Positions 9,277 through 18,081 are shown, counted from the first letter of the stretch. The stretch: 64,000 bases of DNA from Halioglobus japonicus (GCF_001983995.1 NZ_CP019450.1:3038001-3102000), one strand, 5' to 3'. Made by a program: numbers and translations. Notes: generated by a model not told the origin, from the sequence alone.

Positions 9277-10083
9277 ATGAGCAATGAACAACTCTCACTC
9301 AACGGACTTCACTTTGAGACCGTCGAACTGGAAGAGAAAAACTACGTACTCACGATCACGCTAAACCGACCTGAGCGCAAGAATGCCATTAACCCCACGA
9401 TGGCTGCGGAGATCATCTATGCACTGGATTACGCCAAGCAGGAGCGCGGCATTCGCGCAGTGGTACTGGCTGCCAACGGCGATATTTTCTGTGCTGGTGG
9501 CGACCTGGCCGCCATGAGCGGCAAGGCCAGTGAGACGGCCTCTACCGTACCGGTGCGTGGTGATCTGGACGATATCGCCCTGCGCTTCCGCCATCTCAAC
9601 AAACCGTCTATTGCCTGCGTTCACGGCAACCTGTTTGCCGGCGCCTTGCTGTTCCTGTGCAATGTCACTCACGCCATCGCCGCTGAAGGTGTGCAGTTTT
9701 CGGCTCCCGAGATCAAGCGGGGAATCTGGCCGTTTATGGTAATGGGCGGTTTGTTCCGGATCATGCCGCAACGGGCCGCGCTGGATTTCATTATGCGCGG
9801 CAACCCTATTGGTACCGCAGAAGCAGAAAGATACGGATTGATTAACACCGCGGTACCGGCCGAAGCGCTGCAGACACATGCGGCAGCGCTGGCAGAGGAA
9901 TTGGCCAGTCTCGCTCCCGGCTCAATGAGTATGGGGCTGGCGGCCTTTAATGCCCAGGACAGCATGGACTTTGACAGTGCCCTACCCTACCTGCGTGAAC
10001 AACTAAACGCATGCCTGCAAAGCCAGGACGCCAGAGAAGGCATTAGTGCCTTTCTCGAAAAGCGCGCGCCCAACTGGGACTGA
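9277..10083 (+). CDS. atuE: isohexenylglutaconyl-CoA hydratase-like enoyl-CoA hydratase AtuE
   Basis: A 268-residue crotonase-fold enzyme. Visible are the N-terminal NRPERKNAINP, the first oxyanion segment FCAGGDLAAMSG, and the second region HGNLFAGALLFLC followed by SAPEIKRGIWPF, which carries a Glu where crotonases have a catalytic acid. In the atu pathway AtuE hydrates isohexenylglutaconyl-CoA to the 3-hydroxy product, which is then cleaved by a lyase (AtuA/LiuE, not seen here). It is the last gene of the operon and is followed by a strong hairpin. A general enoyl-CoA hydratase or LiuC cannot be excluded on sequence alone. Confidence 0.8.
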   Translation: MSNEQLSLNGLHFETVELEEKNYVLTITLNRPERKNAINPTMAAEIIYALDYAKQERGIRAVVLAANGDIFCAGGDLAAMSGKASETASTVPVRGDLDDIALRFRHLNKPSIACVHGNLFAGALLFLCNVTHAIAAEGVQFSAPEIKRGIWPFMVMGGLFRIMPQRAALDFIMRGNPIGTAEAERYGLINTAVPAEALQTHAAALAEELASLAPGSMSMGLAAFNAQDSMDFDSALPYLREQLNACLQSQDAREGISAFLEKRAPNWD

Positions 10084-10101
10084 TTGGGTCGTTGCTACCT
10101 G

Positions 10102-10121
10102 GCCGCCCATCATTGGGCGGC
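10102..10121. terminator. stem-loop between convergent atuE and amidohydrolase genes
   Basis: A perfect 8-bp stem (GCCGCCCA / TGGGCGGC) with a 4-base TCAT loop lies 18 bases after atuE and 5 bases from the stop of the opposing gene. No U-tract follows on either strand, so it may be a bidirectional transcript end or mRNA 3' protector rather than a classical intrinsic terminator. Confidence 0.55.
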
Positions 10122-10126
10122 ACCCT

Positions 10127-11185
10127 TCAGCGTCGCGCCGGGTTAGCCTTCTCCCAGGCGCGCACATCTTTTGCAGCCTGGTCAAAGACCCTGGCGAAAT
10201 TACCTTTGCGGACCAATTCACTGGTTTCCGGCGAGAGTGAATTCCACAACGGGCGGTACGATTCGTAAACCGCATAGGCAGCCTCGGGTGTATCCAGCGC
10301 TACATTGTCGGTGCCCATGAGAAAGCGATCGGGGTATTTTTCAAGGAACGCTGCGGTCAGGCGCGTCGTTTCCGGAGTAGCAACTACGTACTTGGCCACT
10401 TCGCTCCAGGAGAGGTCAAAGTAGACGTGCTCCAGCTCGGGATCTGCGAGTATTTCCTCAATCATCGCCAGATGCCCCTCTACCGGTTGTACCACCCTGC
10501 CAAGCCCGGTGTGCGCCCAGATGATAGTCGCATCCGGGTGCCTTTTCAGCAGTGCCTTGGCCTGTTCAAAGTACACACGCCGTCCTTCCGGCTTCACAAA
10601 GGGCATATGAATGTCATTATGCATAATGGCGACCAGGCCTGATTCAGCACAAAACTCGAATATCTTGTCTACTGCTGGATCCAGAAGACTGGCAACATCG
10701 CCCGCCACTTTAGCGGACACGAATTCCTTGTGAATGGTGAATTCGCCAATGCCGCTAAATACGCCGGGAAAGGTTTGCAAGACCCGACGAACATGATCAG
10801 CGGCATAGGAATCCGCAGGATTAAAGCCCGTAATCATCGGCTCAAAGCGCTGCTGCTCAGACTCGGTGAGCGACATGTACTGCTGAGCAATATAGGCGTC
10901 ATTGAATGAGTAGTAGTAGAGGTCCGTATCCGCATCGAGATAGTACGTTGGTGCAATATTACCGGTCACCCGATGCGACCAGTGCATTTGCAGTGGAATA
11001 CCGAACAAAACTGATCGCCGCACTCGTTCTCCCACCACATCGAGATACTCACGGGCTGTGAGCCCCTCCTGAACGTAGTTAGTGAGATGTACGTGGCCAT
11101 CGTAGTAGTCATCCTGGGCAGCGGCACCCATCGAAGTGATTGCAGCAGCCATCGTCATTAGCGTCGCTTTTACCGTGGTTGTCAT
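10127..11185 (-). CDS. exported amidohydrolase-family (TIM-barrel metal hydrolase) protein
   Basis: A 352-residue protein with an N-terminal signal peptide (hydrophobic stretch, then GAAAQD). The amidohydrolase-2 signature is visible: metal-binding DGHVHL near the start, further His in AIMHNDIH and IIWAHTGLG, and Asp in LMGTDN near residue 290. These fit a periplasmic metal-dependent hydrolase or decarboxylase-like protein. The substrate is not identifiable. It lies 17 bases downstream of a porin gene on the same strand, so porin and enzyme are probably co-expressed, with the porin admitting the substrate. It converges with the atu operon. Confidence 0.82.
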   Translation of the reverse strand: MTTTVKATLMTMAAAITSMGAAAQDDYYDGHVHLTNYVQEGLTAREYLDVVGERVRRSVLFGIPLQMHWSHRVTGNIAPTYYLDADTDLYYYSFNDAYIAQQYMSLTESEQQRFEPMITGFNPADSYAADHVRRVLQTFPGVFSGIGEFTIHKEFVSAKVAGDVASLLDPAVDKIFEFCAESGLVAIMHNDIHMPFVKPEGRRVYFEQAKALLKRHPDATIIWAHTGLGRVVQPVEGHLAMIEEILADPELEHVYFDLSWSEVAKYVVATPETTRLTAAFLEKYPDRFLMGTDNVALDTPEAAYAVYESYRPLWNSLSPETSELVRKGNFARVFDQAAKDVRAWEKANPARR

Positions 11186-11202
11186 ACAGGGCTCTCCTGT
11201 TG

Positions 11203-12708
11203 CTAGAATTTCATCTCAACATTGGTGTGGAAGGCTACACCATCACCGCCCACCGCATAGGGAATACTGGAATAGCCGACGGCGGAGTCTTTCATGTAGA
11301 CAAGCTCCGAGTTCACCCGGAACAGCCGCTCACGCTTGGGGTACCAGTTCACGCCGATCGCCGTATCCCAGGGGTCGCCATACTCGCCGTAGATTTTCGA
11401 GCCGGCGACATAGCCCTGCAGATACTTCGGTATAAACATGTAGGAGGTTTGCAACTGGAAGCCGTGGTCGTATAGGTCATCGACGGGGATATCACCTTCG
11501 ATTTCAAAATCGTCGACCCAGCGCCAGTAGTACTCTCCAGAGAGCGCGAAGCCCTGATACTTCATACCCACATCCATGGCCAGCATTTCGTAGGTAGCGC
11601 GATTGATGCGGCCATTGGTATTAAATGCACCCGGCTGAAATATCCGGGTACCGTCAGACAAGCGAATCTGGCTGTTGTTGATGTCCTCGGTACCGGGCTG
11701 GCTCTGGCGATCTTCTTTACTGCGGGTAGCCGCGATGCCGAACAGGGTGGCCACCTCGTCATGCATCTCCCAATCGTCGTAGCCGCGCTGTGGCCCGAAC
11801 TCACCCGTGGTCGGCATCCAGTCAATGCGACCACTCCAGGTATTCAGTTGGTCGTCGAGACGACTAGCGTTTACACCCAGCTGCGACAGATTGTTACCCA
11901 GCATCAGCTTGTACTGGCTGCGATCTGTGATCTTGCCAGCGCTCCAGATGCCCGTGGTATAGCTGGGGCGGAAGAATTCGTCGGCCATAGGGCGGCTATC
12001 GACTTTATTGAAGCGCGGGAAGGTACCCGACATGGAACGGGTGCCCGGCAGCGCGTCGATACCCAAGCCTACATCCAGGTGTTCATTGAACTTGTATTTC
12101 ATGTTGCCCGCTACAACCACCTGGGCACTCTCACCTTGACTGGTATTGGAGGTCCAGGTGTAGAACATCCAGCGGAAGGCGGGATCGAACAGCCAACCGG
12201 AAAAGGTCAGGTTGACTTTGCTGACCTGAAAATCATTGCGCAGGTCGATATCAAACTCTCGCCCGAAGCTGTCGGTGTAGGAATCGTCCAGACCGCGCTG
12301 ATTGAGATAGCGCACGTAACTCCATGCGCTGAAATTCAACTTGGCATTTTCAGATTGCGCCAAGGTAATACCTGCGCCGCCGGTATTGAAAATGCCGAGT
12401 ACAGAATCGTCCTTGTCCGCCGCCGGTGGCGCAGCCTGTGTGGTTGCCGCCATCGCTTCGGATTCCATGGCGGGAGTCACATCCATCGAACGCAGGTGCT
12501 CATCCGTCAGCCCAACATGCTGCTCGAGCTCGGCAATCCTCATATCGCGCTGCGCCAGCTCCGCCTCCAGTCTGCGCTGGTTCTCCTCCAGCGCCAGCAA
12601 TCGCTGCATTATGGCGTCACTGTCTGTTGCGGCTTGGGCGATAGTCGCTGGGCACCAGCCCATAATCGCTACCACCAAAGTGAAGAGCGCATATCGTTTA
12701 TTGATCAT
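11203..12708 (-). CDS. outer-membrane porin with N-terminal coiled coil (DcaP-like)
   Basis: A 501-residue outer-membrane beta-barrel protein: signal peptide (ending near AQAATD), a heptad-like coiled-coil region (about 30-70, LLALEENQRRLEAELAQRD) and alternating aromatic-rich strands to the terminal Phe (VEMKF), the usual BAM recognition end. This matches the DcaP-like trimeric porins that take up small, often dicarboxylic or aromatic, solutes; family membership is inferred from architecture. A sigma-70-like promoter is visible upstream (12737-12765). It is probably the first gene of a two-gene unit with the amidohydrolase. Confidence 0.8.
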   Translation of the reverse strand: MINKRYALFTLVVAIMGWCPATIAQAATDSDAIMQRLLALEENQRRLEAELAQRDMRIAELEQHVGLTDEHLRSMDVTPAMESEAMAATTQAAPPAADKDDSVLGIFNTGGAGITLAQSENAKLNFSAWSYVRYLNQRGLDDSYTDSFGREFDIDLRNDFQVSKVNLTFSGWLFDPAFRWMFYTWTSNTSQGESAQVVVAGNMKYKFNEHLDVGLGIDALPGTRSMSGTFPRFNKVDSRPMADEFFRPSYTTGIWSAGKITDRSQYKLMLGNNLSQLGVNASRLDDQLNTWSGRIDWMPTTGEFGPQRGYDDWEMHDEVATLFGIAATRSKEDRQSQPGTEDINNSQIRLSDGTRIFQPGAFNTNGRINRATYEMLAMDVGMKYQGFALSGEYYWRWVDDFEIEGDIPVDDLYDHGFQLQTSYMFIPKYLQGYVAGSKIYGEYGDPWDTAIGVNWYPKRERLFRVNSELVYMKDSAVGYSSIPYAVGGDGVAFHTNVEMKF

Positions 12709-12736
12709 TGTTTCTGCTCCAACAAGGGGTATAAAA

Positions 12737-12765
12737 GCTATAGACGCCGCACGCTAATTGGTCAA
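12737..12765 (-). promoter_or_regulatory. sigma-70-type promoter of the porin gene
   Basis: On the minus strand, TTGACC (12765-12760) and TATAGC (12742-12737) are separated by exactly 17 bases. They place a transcription start about 20 bases before the porin ATG at 12708. Match is 5/6 at -35 and 4/6 at -10. Confidence 0.6.
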
Positions 12766-12885
12766 CGTGCCCCCCCGGGATTGACCAGTAGATTCCACAT
12801 ATAGTTTGCACAAACGATGTTGCTCTCCACAGCAACTCGGGAGCCCGATATACTGGCCCAATATGTACGATGTCAGACAAACCCA

Positions 12886-13458
12886 ATGAGTGCCCCCCTC
12901 ACCGGCCACCGCCAGTCCCGCGACCTGCACAAGCCTGCCTGGGTATTTGGCTATGGCTCATTGATCTACAAAGTGGACTTTCCTTTCCTGCGGCGAGAAA
13001 TAGCGAACATTACGGGCTGGGAGCGGCGGTTCTGGCAGGGTTCTCACGATCATCGCGGCACGCCGGAGGCTCCAGGTCGTGTAGTTACCCTGCTCCCGGC
13101 ACCGGGCCGGGTTTGCCACGGCGTCGCCTATCTGGTCGAGCATCAGGTGTTTGAACATCTCGACTACCGTGAGAAGAACGGCTACCAGCGCTTCGATGGA
13201 CTGATCACCTTGCGCAGTGACAACACCCAGGTGGCCGGCGTAATCTATGTTGCCGACAGCGACAATCCCGCCTACCTCGGCCCGGCCCCTATGCCGGAAC
13301 TCGCGCAGCACATCGCCCGAGCACACGGCCCCAGTGGCAGCAATCGCGACTACGCGCTGCAATTGGCCGAAGCCCTGCGCGAACTGGGTGACCCCGATCC
13401 ACACATCGCAGAATTGGAAAGACTGCTCACCGACGAACAAACAACAACGACATTATGA
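12886..13458 (+). CDS. ChaC-like gamma-glutamylcyclotransferase
   Basis: A 190-residue protein from the ATG at 12886; the frame is open to an ATG at 12817, giving 213 residues, but the extra N-terminus precedes the normal family start. The glutamyl-binding motif VFGYGSLIYK and the catalytic-Glu segment DYREKNGYQRF are present, as in ChaC enzymes that split glutathione into 5-oxoproline and Cys-Gly in the cytoplasm. No strong SD is seen for either start. The stop overlaps the next gene by four bases (ATGA), so it is translationally coupled to a sodium/solute symporter. Glutathione turnover fits the many GST-like genes in the window, though a direct link is speculative. Confidence 0.87.
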   Translation: MSAPLTGHRQSRDLHKPAWVFGYGSLIYKVDFPFLRREIANITGWERRFWQGSHDHRGTPEAPGRVVTLLPAPGRVCHGVAYLVEHQVFEHLDYREKNGYQRFDGLITLRSDNTQVAGVIYVADSDNPAYLGPAPMPELAQHIARAHGPSGSNRDYALQLAEALRELGDPDPHIAELERLLTDEQTTTTL

Positions 13459-14909
13459 TTCTCGACAGCACCGGGACCGCGCTGGTCATTGTCTATCTCT
13501 GCTCATTGCTCGCAATCGGCTGGTTCGCAAGACGCGCCAGCGCCGAATCCAGCCTCAAAGACTATTACCTCGCCGGCGGATCGCTAGGCGTGATGAGTTT
13601 GTTCTTCACGCTGTACGCTACCCAGTACAGCGGCAACAGTTTTTTCGCACTGCCCGGCAAAGCCTACCGCGACGGCATCATGGCCGGCGCGTTTATTCTC
13701 GGCGTGATGAGCATTGTGCTGATCTACCTGCTCTATGCGCCAAAACTGCACCGCATCGCACGCCAAGAGCAGTTTATCTCCGTCGGTGACTACATTCTGT
13801 GGCGCTATCAGAGCAACGCACTGCTCTACACGGTAAACGCTGTGTTTGTGGTAGTTCTGGTAACGTTTATCCTCGGCAACCTGAAGGCCATCGGCCTGTT
13901 ATTGAGCACTGGCAGTGGTGGCCTGTTGAGCTTTGCCCAGGCCATTATTCTGGTCTGCATTATCATGGCGGTTTATGAAACCCTGGGGGGTATGCGCGGC
14001 GTTATCTGGACCGACATGATCCAGGGCCTGATGCTCATGGGTGGCAGCCTGATTGTCTTCTTTCTGCTACTGGGCCGCACCGATACCGGTTTAATGAACC
14101 ACCCTGAACTACTACTGACTGAAACAGCTCGTTTTTTCTCTCAGCCAGCGCCAACGCATCAGTTTATCAGCCTTGTTCTGCTGATTGCGCTCGGCGCGGC
14201 AGTGTATCCGCAGGCGATTCAACGCATCTATGCAGCCCGCAGTGAGACCACGTTGCGCCGGTCTTATACGCTTATGTTTTTTATGCCGCTGCTCACCACA
14301 CTACCGCTGTTTCTCATCGGTATCAGCGGCGCCGAGTGGTTCAGCGATCTGAATCGCGCTGAAAGCGAACAGATAGTCGTCATCGCCATTAGCGATCTGC
14401 TCACCGATGGTAGCAGCTTGAGCTGGCTACTTGCGCTCTACATGGGTGCAGCCATAGCCGCCATCATGTCGACGATTGATTCCGGCCTGCTTACGCTGGG
14501 CTCAATTGTGAATAAGGATGTCATTGCTCGGCGTTACCCAGAGATTCCGCAGCCGCGTTTACACCAGATAGGCCGACGCCTCACATGGATGATGATGGCA
14601 GCAATGGCAGCCATGGCTATTTTGCTTCCCAACACCATCTGGTCGCTACTGGTGCTGAAGCTGGAACTGGTTATTCAGGTCTTTCCCGCCGTGGTCCTGG
14701 GCCTACGCATGCCGCAACTACGCACTGAAGCAATACTGGGAGGTCTGCTGACAGGTTGCGCTGTCGCTGTTGCTCTGCGGGCATGGCCACAGCTTTCGCC
14801 GCTTACAGACATCCACAGTGGCATTTGGGCGCTGACTATCAATCTGCTGACGCTGGCACTGCTTCAATACCTCTACAACAAACGTACCCGCAAGCCAGCT
14901 CGACGCTGA
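13455..14909 (+). CDS. sodium:solute symporter (SSS family)
   Basis: A 484-residue integral membrane protein with about 13 hydrophobic segments and the SSS-family N-terminal pattern, including KDYYLAGGSLGV and ATQYSGNSFFALPGKAY. The conserved AAIMSTIDSGLLTLGSIVNKD near residue 340 is typical of the sodium-site region in TM8 of this LeuT-fold family. It is coupled by ATGA overlap to the ChaC gene. Likely substrates in the family include pantothenate, proline and organic acids; nothing here fixes the choice. Confidence 0.88.
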   Translation: MILDSTGTALVIVYLCSLLAIGWFARRASAESSLKDYYLAGGSLGVMSLFFTLYATQYSGNSFFALPGKAYRDGIMAGAFILGVMSIVLIYLLYAPKLHRIARQEQFISVGDYILWRYQSNALLYTVNAVFVVVLVTFILGNLKAIGLLLSTGSGGLLSFAQAIILVCIIMAVYETLGGMRGVIWTDMIQGLMLMGGSLIVFFLLLGRTDTGLMNHPELLLTETARFFSQPAPTHQFISLVLLIALGAAVYPQAIQRIYAARSETTLRRSYTLMFFMPLLTTLPLFLIGISGAEWFSDLNRAESEQIVVIAISDLLTDGSSLSWLLALYMGAAIAAIMSTIDSGLLTLGSIVNKDVIARRYPEIPQPRLHQIGRRLTWMMMAAMAAMAILLPNTIWSLLVLKLELVIQVFPAVVLGLRMPQLRTEAILGGLLTGCAVAVALRAWPQLSPLTDIHSGIWALTINLLTLALLQYLYNKRTRKPARR

Positions 14910-15007
14910 TTCGGCGGCGACCAGGCTGCGCACTTTCAGGCAGCGCTTGCATGCCCGGCGCAAGTGATCATAATCAGTGGCCACAGAAAAAGCCTGAGGC
15001 TAAAACC

Positions 15008-15667
15008 ATGAGTCAGCATACATTTCACATCGATATCGTATCCGACGTTGTATGCCCCTGGTGCATCATCGGCTACAAGCAATTGCAGAAAACGTTACAG
15101 GCAACCCCGGAAGTGGGCGATGTGGACATTCGCTGGCATCCCTTCCAGCTCAATCCACACATGCCGCCTGAAGGACAGAATCTGCGCGAACACCTGATGA
15201 TGAAGTATGGCTCCACCGCAGAACAGAGTATAGCCGCCAGACAGCGCCTGACGGACCTGGGCGAATCCCTGGGGTTCAGTTTTGACTACTTTGACGACAT
15301 GCGCATGGTTAATACATTCGACGCTCATCGGCTACTACATTGGGCGGGACTGAAAGGCCGCCAGACTGAAATGAAGCTGGCCCTGTTTACCGCCTTTTTC
15401 AGCCACAGGAAAGACGTGAGCAATGCAAAGGTATTGGCCGCAACAGCGGCAGAGGCAGGATTGCCCGAGGATGAGGCGAGTCTGGTTCTGGAACAGGGAA
15501 CGTTCTCAGACGAAGTGAACGCAGAGCTCGAACACTGGCTTGATCAGGGCATTCACGCGGTGCCGACCTTCATCTTTAACAATAAGTATCAGGTTCCAGG
15601 GGCACAGGACGCGGAAACCTTTGTTCGCGTCCTGCGCAAGGTCAATCAGAAGGAATCAGTTGCCTGA
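15008..15667 (+). CDS. DsbA-family oxidoreductase (FrnE-like)
   Basis: A 219-residue protein from the ATG at 15008. It starts with FHIDIVSDVVCPWCIIGYKQL, containing the redox motif C-P-W-C, and ends with the thioredoxin-fold cis-Pro region AVPTFIFNNKYQVPGAQ. It has no signal peptide, which fits cytoplasmic FrnE-like dithiol oxidoreductases (also annotated 2-hydroxychromene-2-carboxylate isomerase family). The frame is open further upstream, into the symporter gene, but that is not needed. It stands alone between the symporter and a convergent MAPEG gene. Confidence 0.87.
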   Translation: MSQHTFHIDIVSDVVCPWCIIGYKQLQKTLQATPEVGDVDIRWHPFQLNPHMPPEGQNLREHLMMKYGSTAEQSIAARQRLTDLGESLGFSFDYFDDMRMVNTFDAHRLLHWAGLKGRQTEMKLALFTAFFSHRKDVSNAKVLAATAAEAGLPEDEASLVLEQGTFSDEVNAELEHWLDQGIHAVPTFIFNNKYQVPGAQDAETFVRVLRKVNQKESVA

Positions 15668-15698
15668 CTCGGTGCGTACCGCCGCCATGGGCGCCCGG

Positions 15699-16088
15699 CT
15701 ACACCAGTAGCAGAATCGCCAGGGTCAGGATTGAACCCAGAGTGCCGAGCATGGAGATCGGACGTAGCACGATGGGCAGCGATCGGGAGACGATCATCAC
15801 GTAGTGCAGCACTCGGGCCGCCAACAGTACCGAGCCGAGCACCATCAGCACAGTATCAGACAAGCCATTCAAGTCGTTGAGCAACAGCAGAATAAGGCCG
15901 ATGGGGACGTTCTCGATAAAGTTGCCATGTGCCCGAATCCGATTGCGCAATTCCTTATCGCCCTCATCACCCAGGCTGATTCCTGACTTGAAACGGTATG
16001 CCCCTACCCGCAGCGTGAAGATCACATGCAGTATGCCGAATAGTGCAGCGAACATTAGCGTCGTGTGTATTTGCAGAACGTCTTGCAT
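15699..16088 (-). CDS. MAPEG-family membrane protein
   Basis: A 129-residue protein with four predicted membrane helices and the family motif RAHGNFIENVPIGL, where Arg, Asn and Glu contribute to glutathione binding in eicosanoid/glutathione MAPEG proteins. Bacterial members (YecN/microsomal GST-like) are poorly characterised; some have glutathione transferase or peroxidase activity. It has its own SD (GGGGAA) and is divergent from the TetR gene. With the soluble GST-like proteins it adds to the glutathione-linked theme. Confidence 0.87.
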   Translation of the reverse strand: MQDVLQIHTTLMFAALFGILHVIFTLRVGAYRFKSGISLGDEGDKELRNRIRAHGNFIENVPIGLILLLLNDLNGLSDTVLMVLGSVLLAARVLHYVMIVSRSLPIVLRPISMLGTLGSILTLAILLLV

Positions 16089-16193
16089 GGAATTCCCCGG
16101 GTTTTGTTATCGTGCCAGCCCATTGTAAACGGCTCGGGAGGCTTACGGCTATCATCTGCTCGCTGTATCGGGGTTTACGTCCACTTGCCTTTT

Positions 16194-16209
16194 TGTACCA
16201 ATCGGTACA
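16194..16209. promoter_or_regulatory. TetR-type operator palindrome
   Basis: A perfect inverted repeat, TGTACC-AATC-GGTACA, 35 bases upstream of the TetR ATG. A possible -10 (TATGAT, 16212-16217) directly follows, so a bound repressor would cover the core promoter. Spacing and symmetry are typical of TetR autoregulation; it would also control the dehalogenase and DUF1330 genes downstream and perhaps the divergent MAPEG gene. Confidence 0.65.
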
Positions 16210-16244
16210 GTATGATTCTTCTTTGACGTATACACGAGGCCGCC

Positions 16245-16832
16245 ATGCCCCGCTCCGCAGAATTTGACCGCACCAAGGCCCTTGAGGCGGCGATGAAGCT
16301 ATTCTGGGCCAGAGGCTATACTGCATGTTCTCTCCCGGACTTACTTGCAGCAATGAACATCGCCCGGTCCAGTTTCTACGCGAGCTATAGCACCAAGCGA
16401 GAGCTGTTTGTTGAGTGCCTGATAATGTTCGGCGACCGCACACTCACTATGGTTGAGCGGCACGCAGAGGACCGCTCCGCGACGGAGCTCGCGCGTGCGT
16501 TTTTCGAATCAACAATGTTGCAGGTATCGCCCAATAAAGTGCAGCAGGGCTGCATGATGGTGAATACCGTGTTGGAGCTAGCCGATGTCGACAGCGAGTT
16601 ATGTGAACTGGCGACCGATAAACTCGACGCTATCGAGAACGCGTTTGTTCGCGCATTTACCGCTGACCTAAGCAGCGGGGCGTCGACTTCACATCTCGAT
16701 CCACAAACCCTTGCCGCGCTGGTCATGACACTCAACCTCGGCCTGCGGGTGCAGTGTCGACGACCCCACTCGCCAGCCGAGTTACAACACCTTATCGATA
16801 ACAGCCTGTCGATGCTCGAGCAGGCGGCCTGA
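16245..16832 (+). CDS. TetR/AcrR-family transcriptional regulator
   Basis: A 195-residue one-domain repressor: N-terminal HTH (TKALEAAMKLFWARGY, then LLAAMNIARSSFYASYSTKRELF, about 9-58) and a variable ligand-binding helical domain. The ending resembles the TetR_C (YjgJ/AcrR-like) group with a QQGCMMVNT segment. A palindromic operator lies just upstream. The following haloalkane dehalogenase and DUF1330 genes, in the same direction with 28-base gaps, are its likely targets. The ligand is unknown; a haloalkane or alcohol product is plausible. Confidence 0.9.
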   Translation: MPRSAEFDRTKALEAAMKLFWARGYTACSLPDLLAAMNIARSSFYASYSTKRELFVECLIMFGDRTLTMVERHAEDRSATELARAFFESTMLQVSPNKVQQGCMMVNTVLELADVDSELCELATDKLDAIENAFVRAFTADLSSGASTSHLDPQTLAALVMTLNLGLRVQCRRPHSPAELQHLIDNSLSMLEQAA

Positions 16833-16859
16833 ATACCCTAAAGAAGCGGGATACTCATC

Positions 16860-17737
16860 ATGCTATCTGAAACCATGCCCTACACAAAAAAAACAGCCAC
16901 CGTCGCAGGTAAGAAAATCGCCTACATCGAAGAAGGGCAAGGCGACCCGATTGTACTGTTGCACGGCAACCCCACCTCATCGTTTCTGTGGCGAAACGTG
17001 GTTCCGGAGTTAGTTAACTCTGGCAGAGTTATCGTCCCGGATCTTATCGGCCAGGGCGATTCAGAAAAGTTACCGGCCAGCGAGGGGACGGACCGATATA
17101 CCCTGGAGGTTGCCTATCATTACGTGGCAGGCCTGCTGGAGACCATTGACGCCCAGACGAACGTTACCCTGGTCATCCACGACTGGGGCAGCGCCATCGG
17201 TTTTATGTGGGCCATGCGCCACCCTGATCAGGTCAAAGGCGTCGCCTATATGGAAGGCATTGTCAGACCCGTCAACTGGGCGGACTGGCCAGCGAGCGGC
17301 GTGGGTATTTTCCAGGGTTTCCGCTCGGAAAAAGGCGAAGACCTCATTCTCAATCGCAATATGTTTATCGAGGGCGTCCTACCCTCCTCCATTCTTCGCA
17401 CCCTGACAGAGACAGAAATGGACGCGTATCGCGCCCCCACACCGACGCCGATTCACGCCAGCCACTGCTTAACTGGCCGCGCCAGATCCCCATTGAAGGC
17501 GATCCTGCGAATATCGTGGAACTGGTCGAGGAATACGGCGCTTTTATGAGCGCGGCGCCTTTTCCCAAGCTCTTTGTTAACGCCGAGCCCGGCTCTATCC
17601 TGGTCGGCCCACAGCGCGAATTCTGCCGCACCTGGCCCAACCAGCAGGAAGTCACGGTAAAGGGCCTGCACTTCATTCAGGAAGATTCGCCAGTAGACAT
17701 TGGACAGGCAGTGGCCGCCTGGCTGAAAAGCATATAA
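16860..17737 (+). pseudogene. haloalkane dehalogenase (LinB/DhaA type), single-base frameshift
   Basis: An alpha/beta-hydrolase with haloalkane dehalogenase signatures of the DhaA/LinB (HLD-II) kind: HGNPTSS (halide-binding Asn37), HDWGS with nucleophile Asp108 and halide-binding Trp109, and YMEGIVRP with catalytic-acid Glu132. The frame breaks at a C5 run (17434-17438). Read on, it ends at 17549 with a foreign tail. From there the next frame continues normally with a ...LLNWPRQIPIEGDP stretch and the catalytic-His segment GLHFIQED, stopping at 17737. One extra C restores a protein of about 292 residues, normal length. Either a recent loss or a sequencing/assembly error; an active enzyme would convert haloalkanes to alcohols in the cytoplasm. 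Confidence 0.85.
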
Positions 17738-17764
17738 CCCCACACACCACTTAAGGAAACAATA

Positions 17765-18079
17765 ATGTCTGAAGCACCCGCCTATGTAGTCGCCAACCTG
17801 ATTGTTCACGACCAGGCCGAGTACCTAAATTATGAGAAAGGATTTTTTCCGATTCTGAAAAAGCACGGGGGATCGTTTTTCACCTTCGATGACAACGTCA
17901 AACACCTCGAAGGTACAGACCCCAGAGAGGGCCGCATGGTGATCTTCCAATTCCCGTCGGCTGACGCCGCCGAAGCCTGGTACAACGATGCGGAGTACCA
18001 GGCGCTGTCCGAACATCGGCGTGCGGCCACCACACTGGTGTCGCTTACCCTGGTGCACGGATTACCTCCCAGAGGCTAG
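17765..18079 (+). CDS. DUF1330 family protein
   Basis: A 104-residue alpha/beta ferredoxin-like (dimeric alpha-beta barrel) protein: starts APAYVVANLIVHD, contains GGSFFTFDDNV and the typical segment VIFQFPSADAAEAWYNDAEY. SD AAGGAAA precedes the ATG by 6 bases. It follows the dehalogenase in the TetR-controlled unit. DUF1330 proteins have no established function; they resemble ABM monooxygenases and stress-response barrel proteins. Two further DUF1330 genes occur at 22262 and 48382. Confidence 0.87.
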   Translation: MSEAPAYVVANLIVHDQAEYLNYEKGFFPILKKHGGSFFTFDDNVKHLEGTDPREGRMVIFQFPSADAAEAWYNDAEYQALSEHRRAATTLVSLTLVHGLPPRG

Positions 18080-18081
18080 CG

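Noticed and set aside
3901..10083. Leucine/isovalerate (liu) operon
   Set aside because: The carboxylase, dehydrogenase and hydratase could fit, but atuA and the AtuD-like segments favour the terpenoid route.
17516..17737. Separate small gene of 73 codons
   Set aside because: It is the out-of-frame 3' end of the haloalkane dehalogenase with the catalytic His, not an independent gene.
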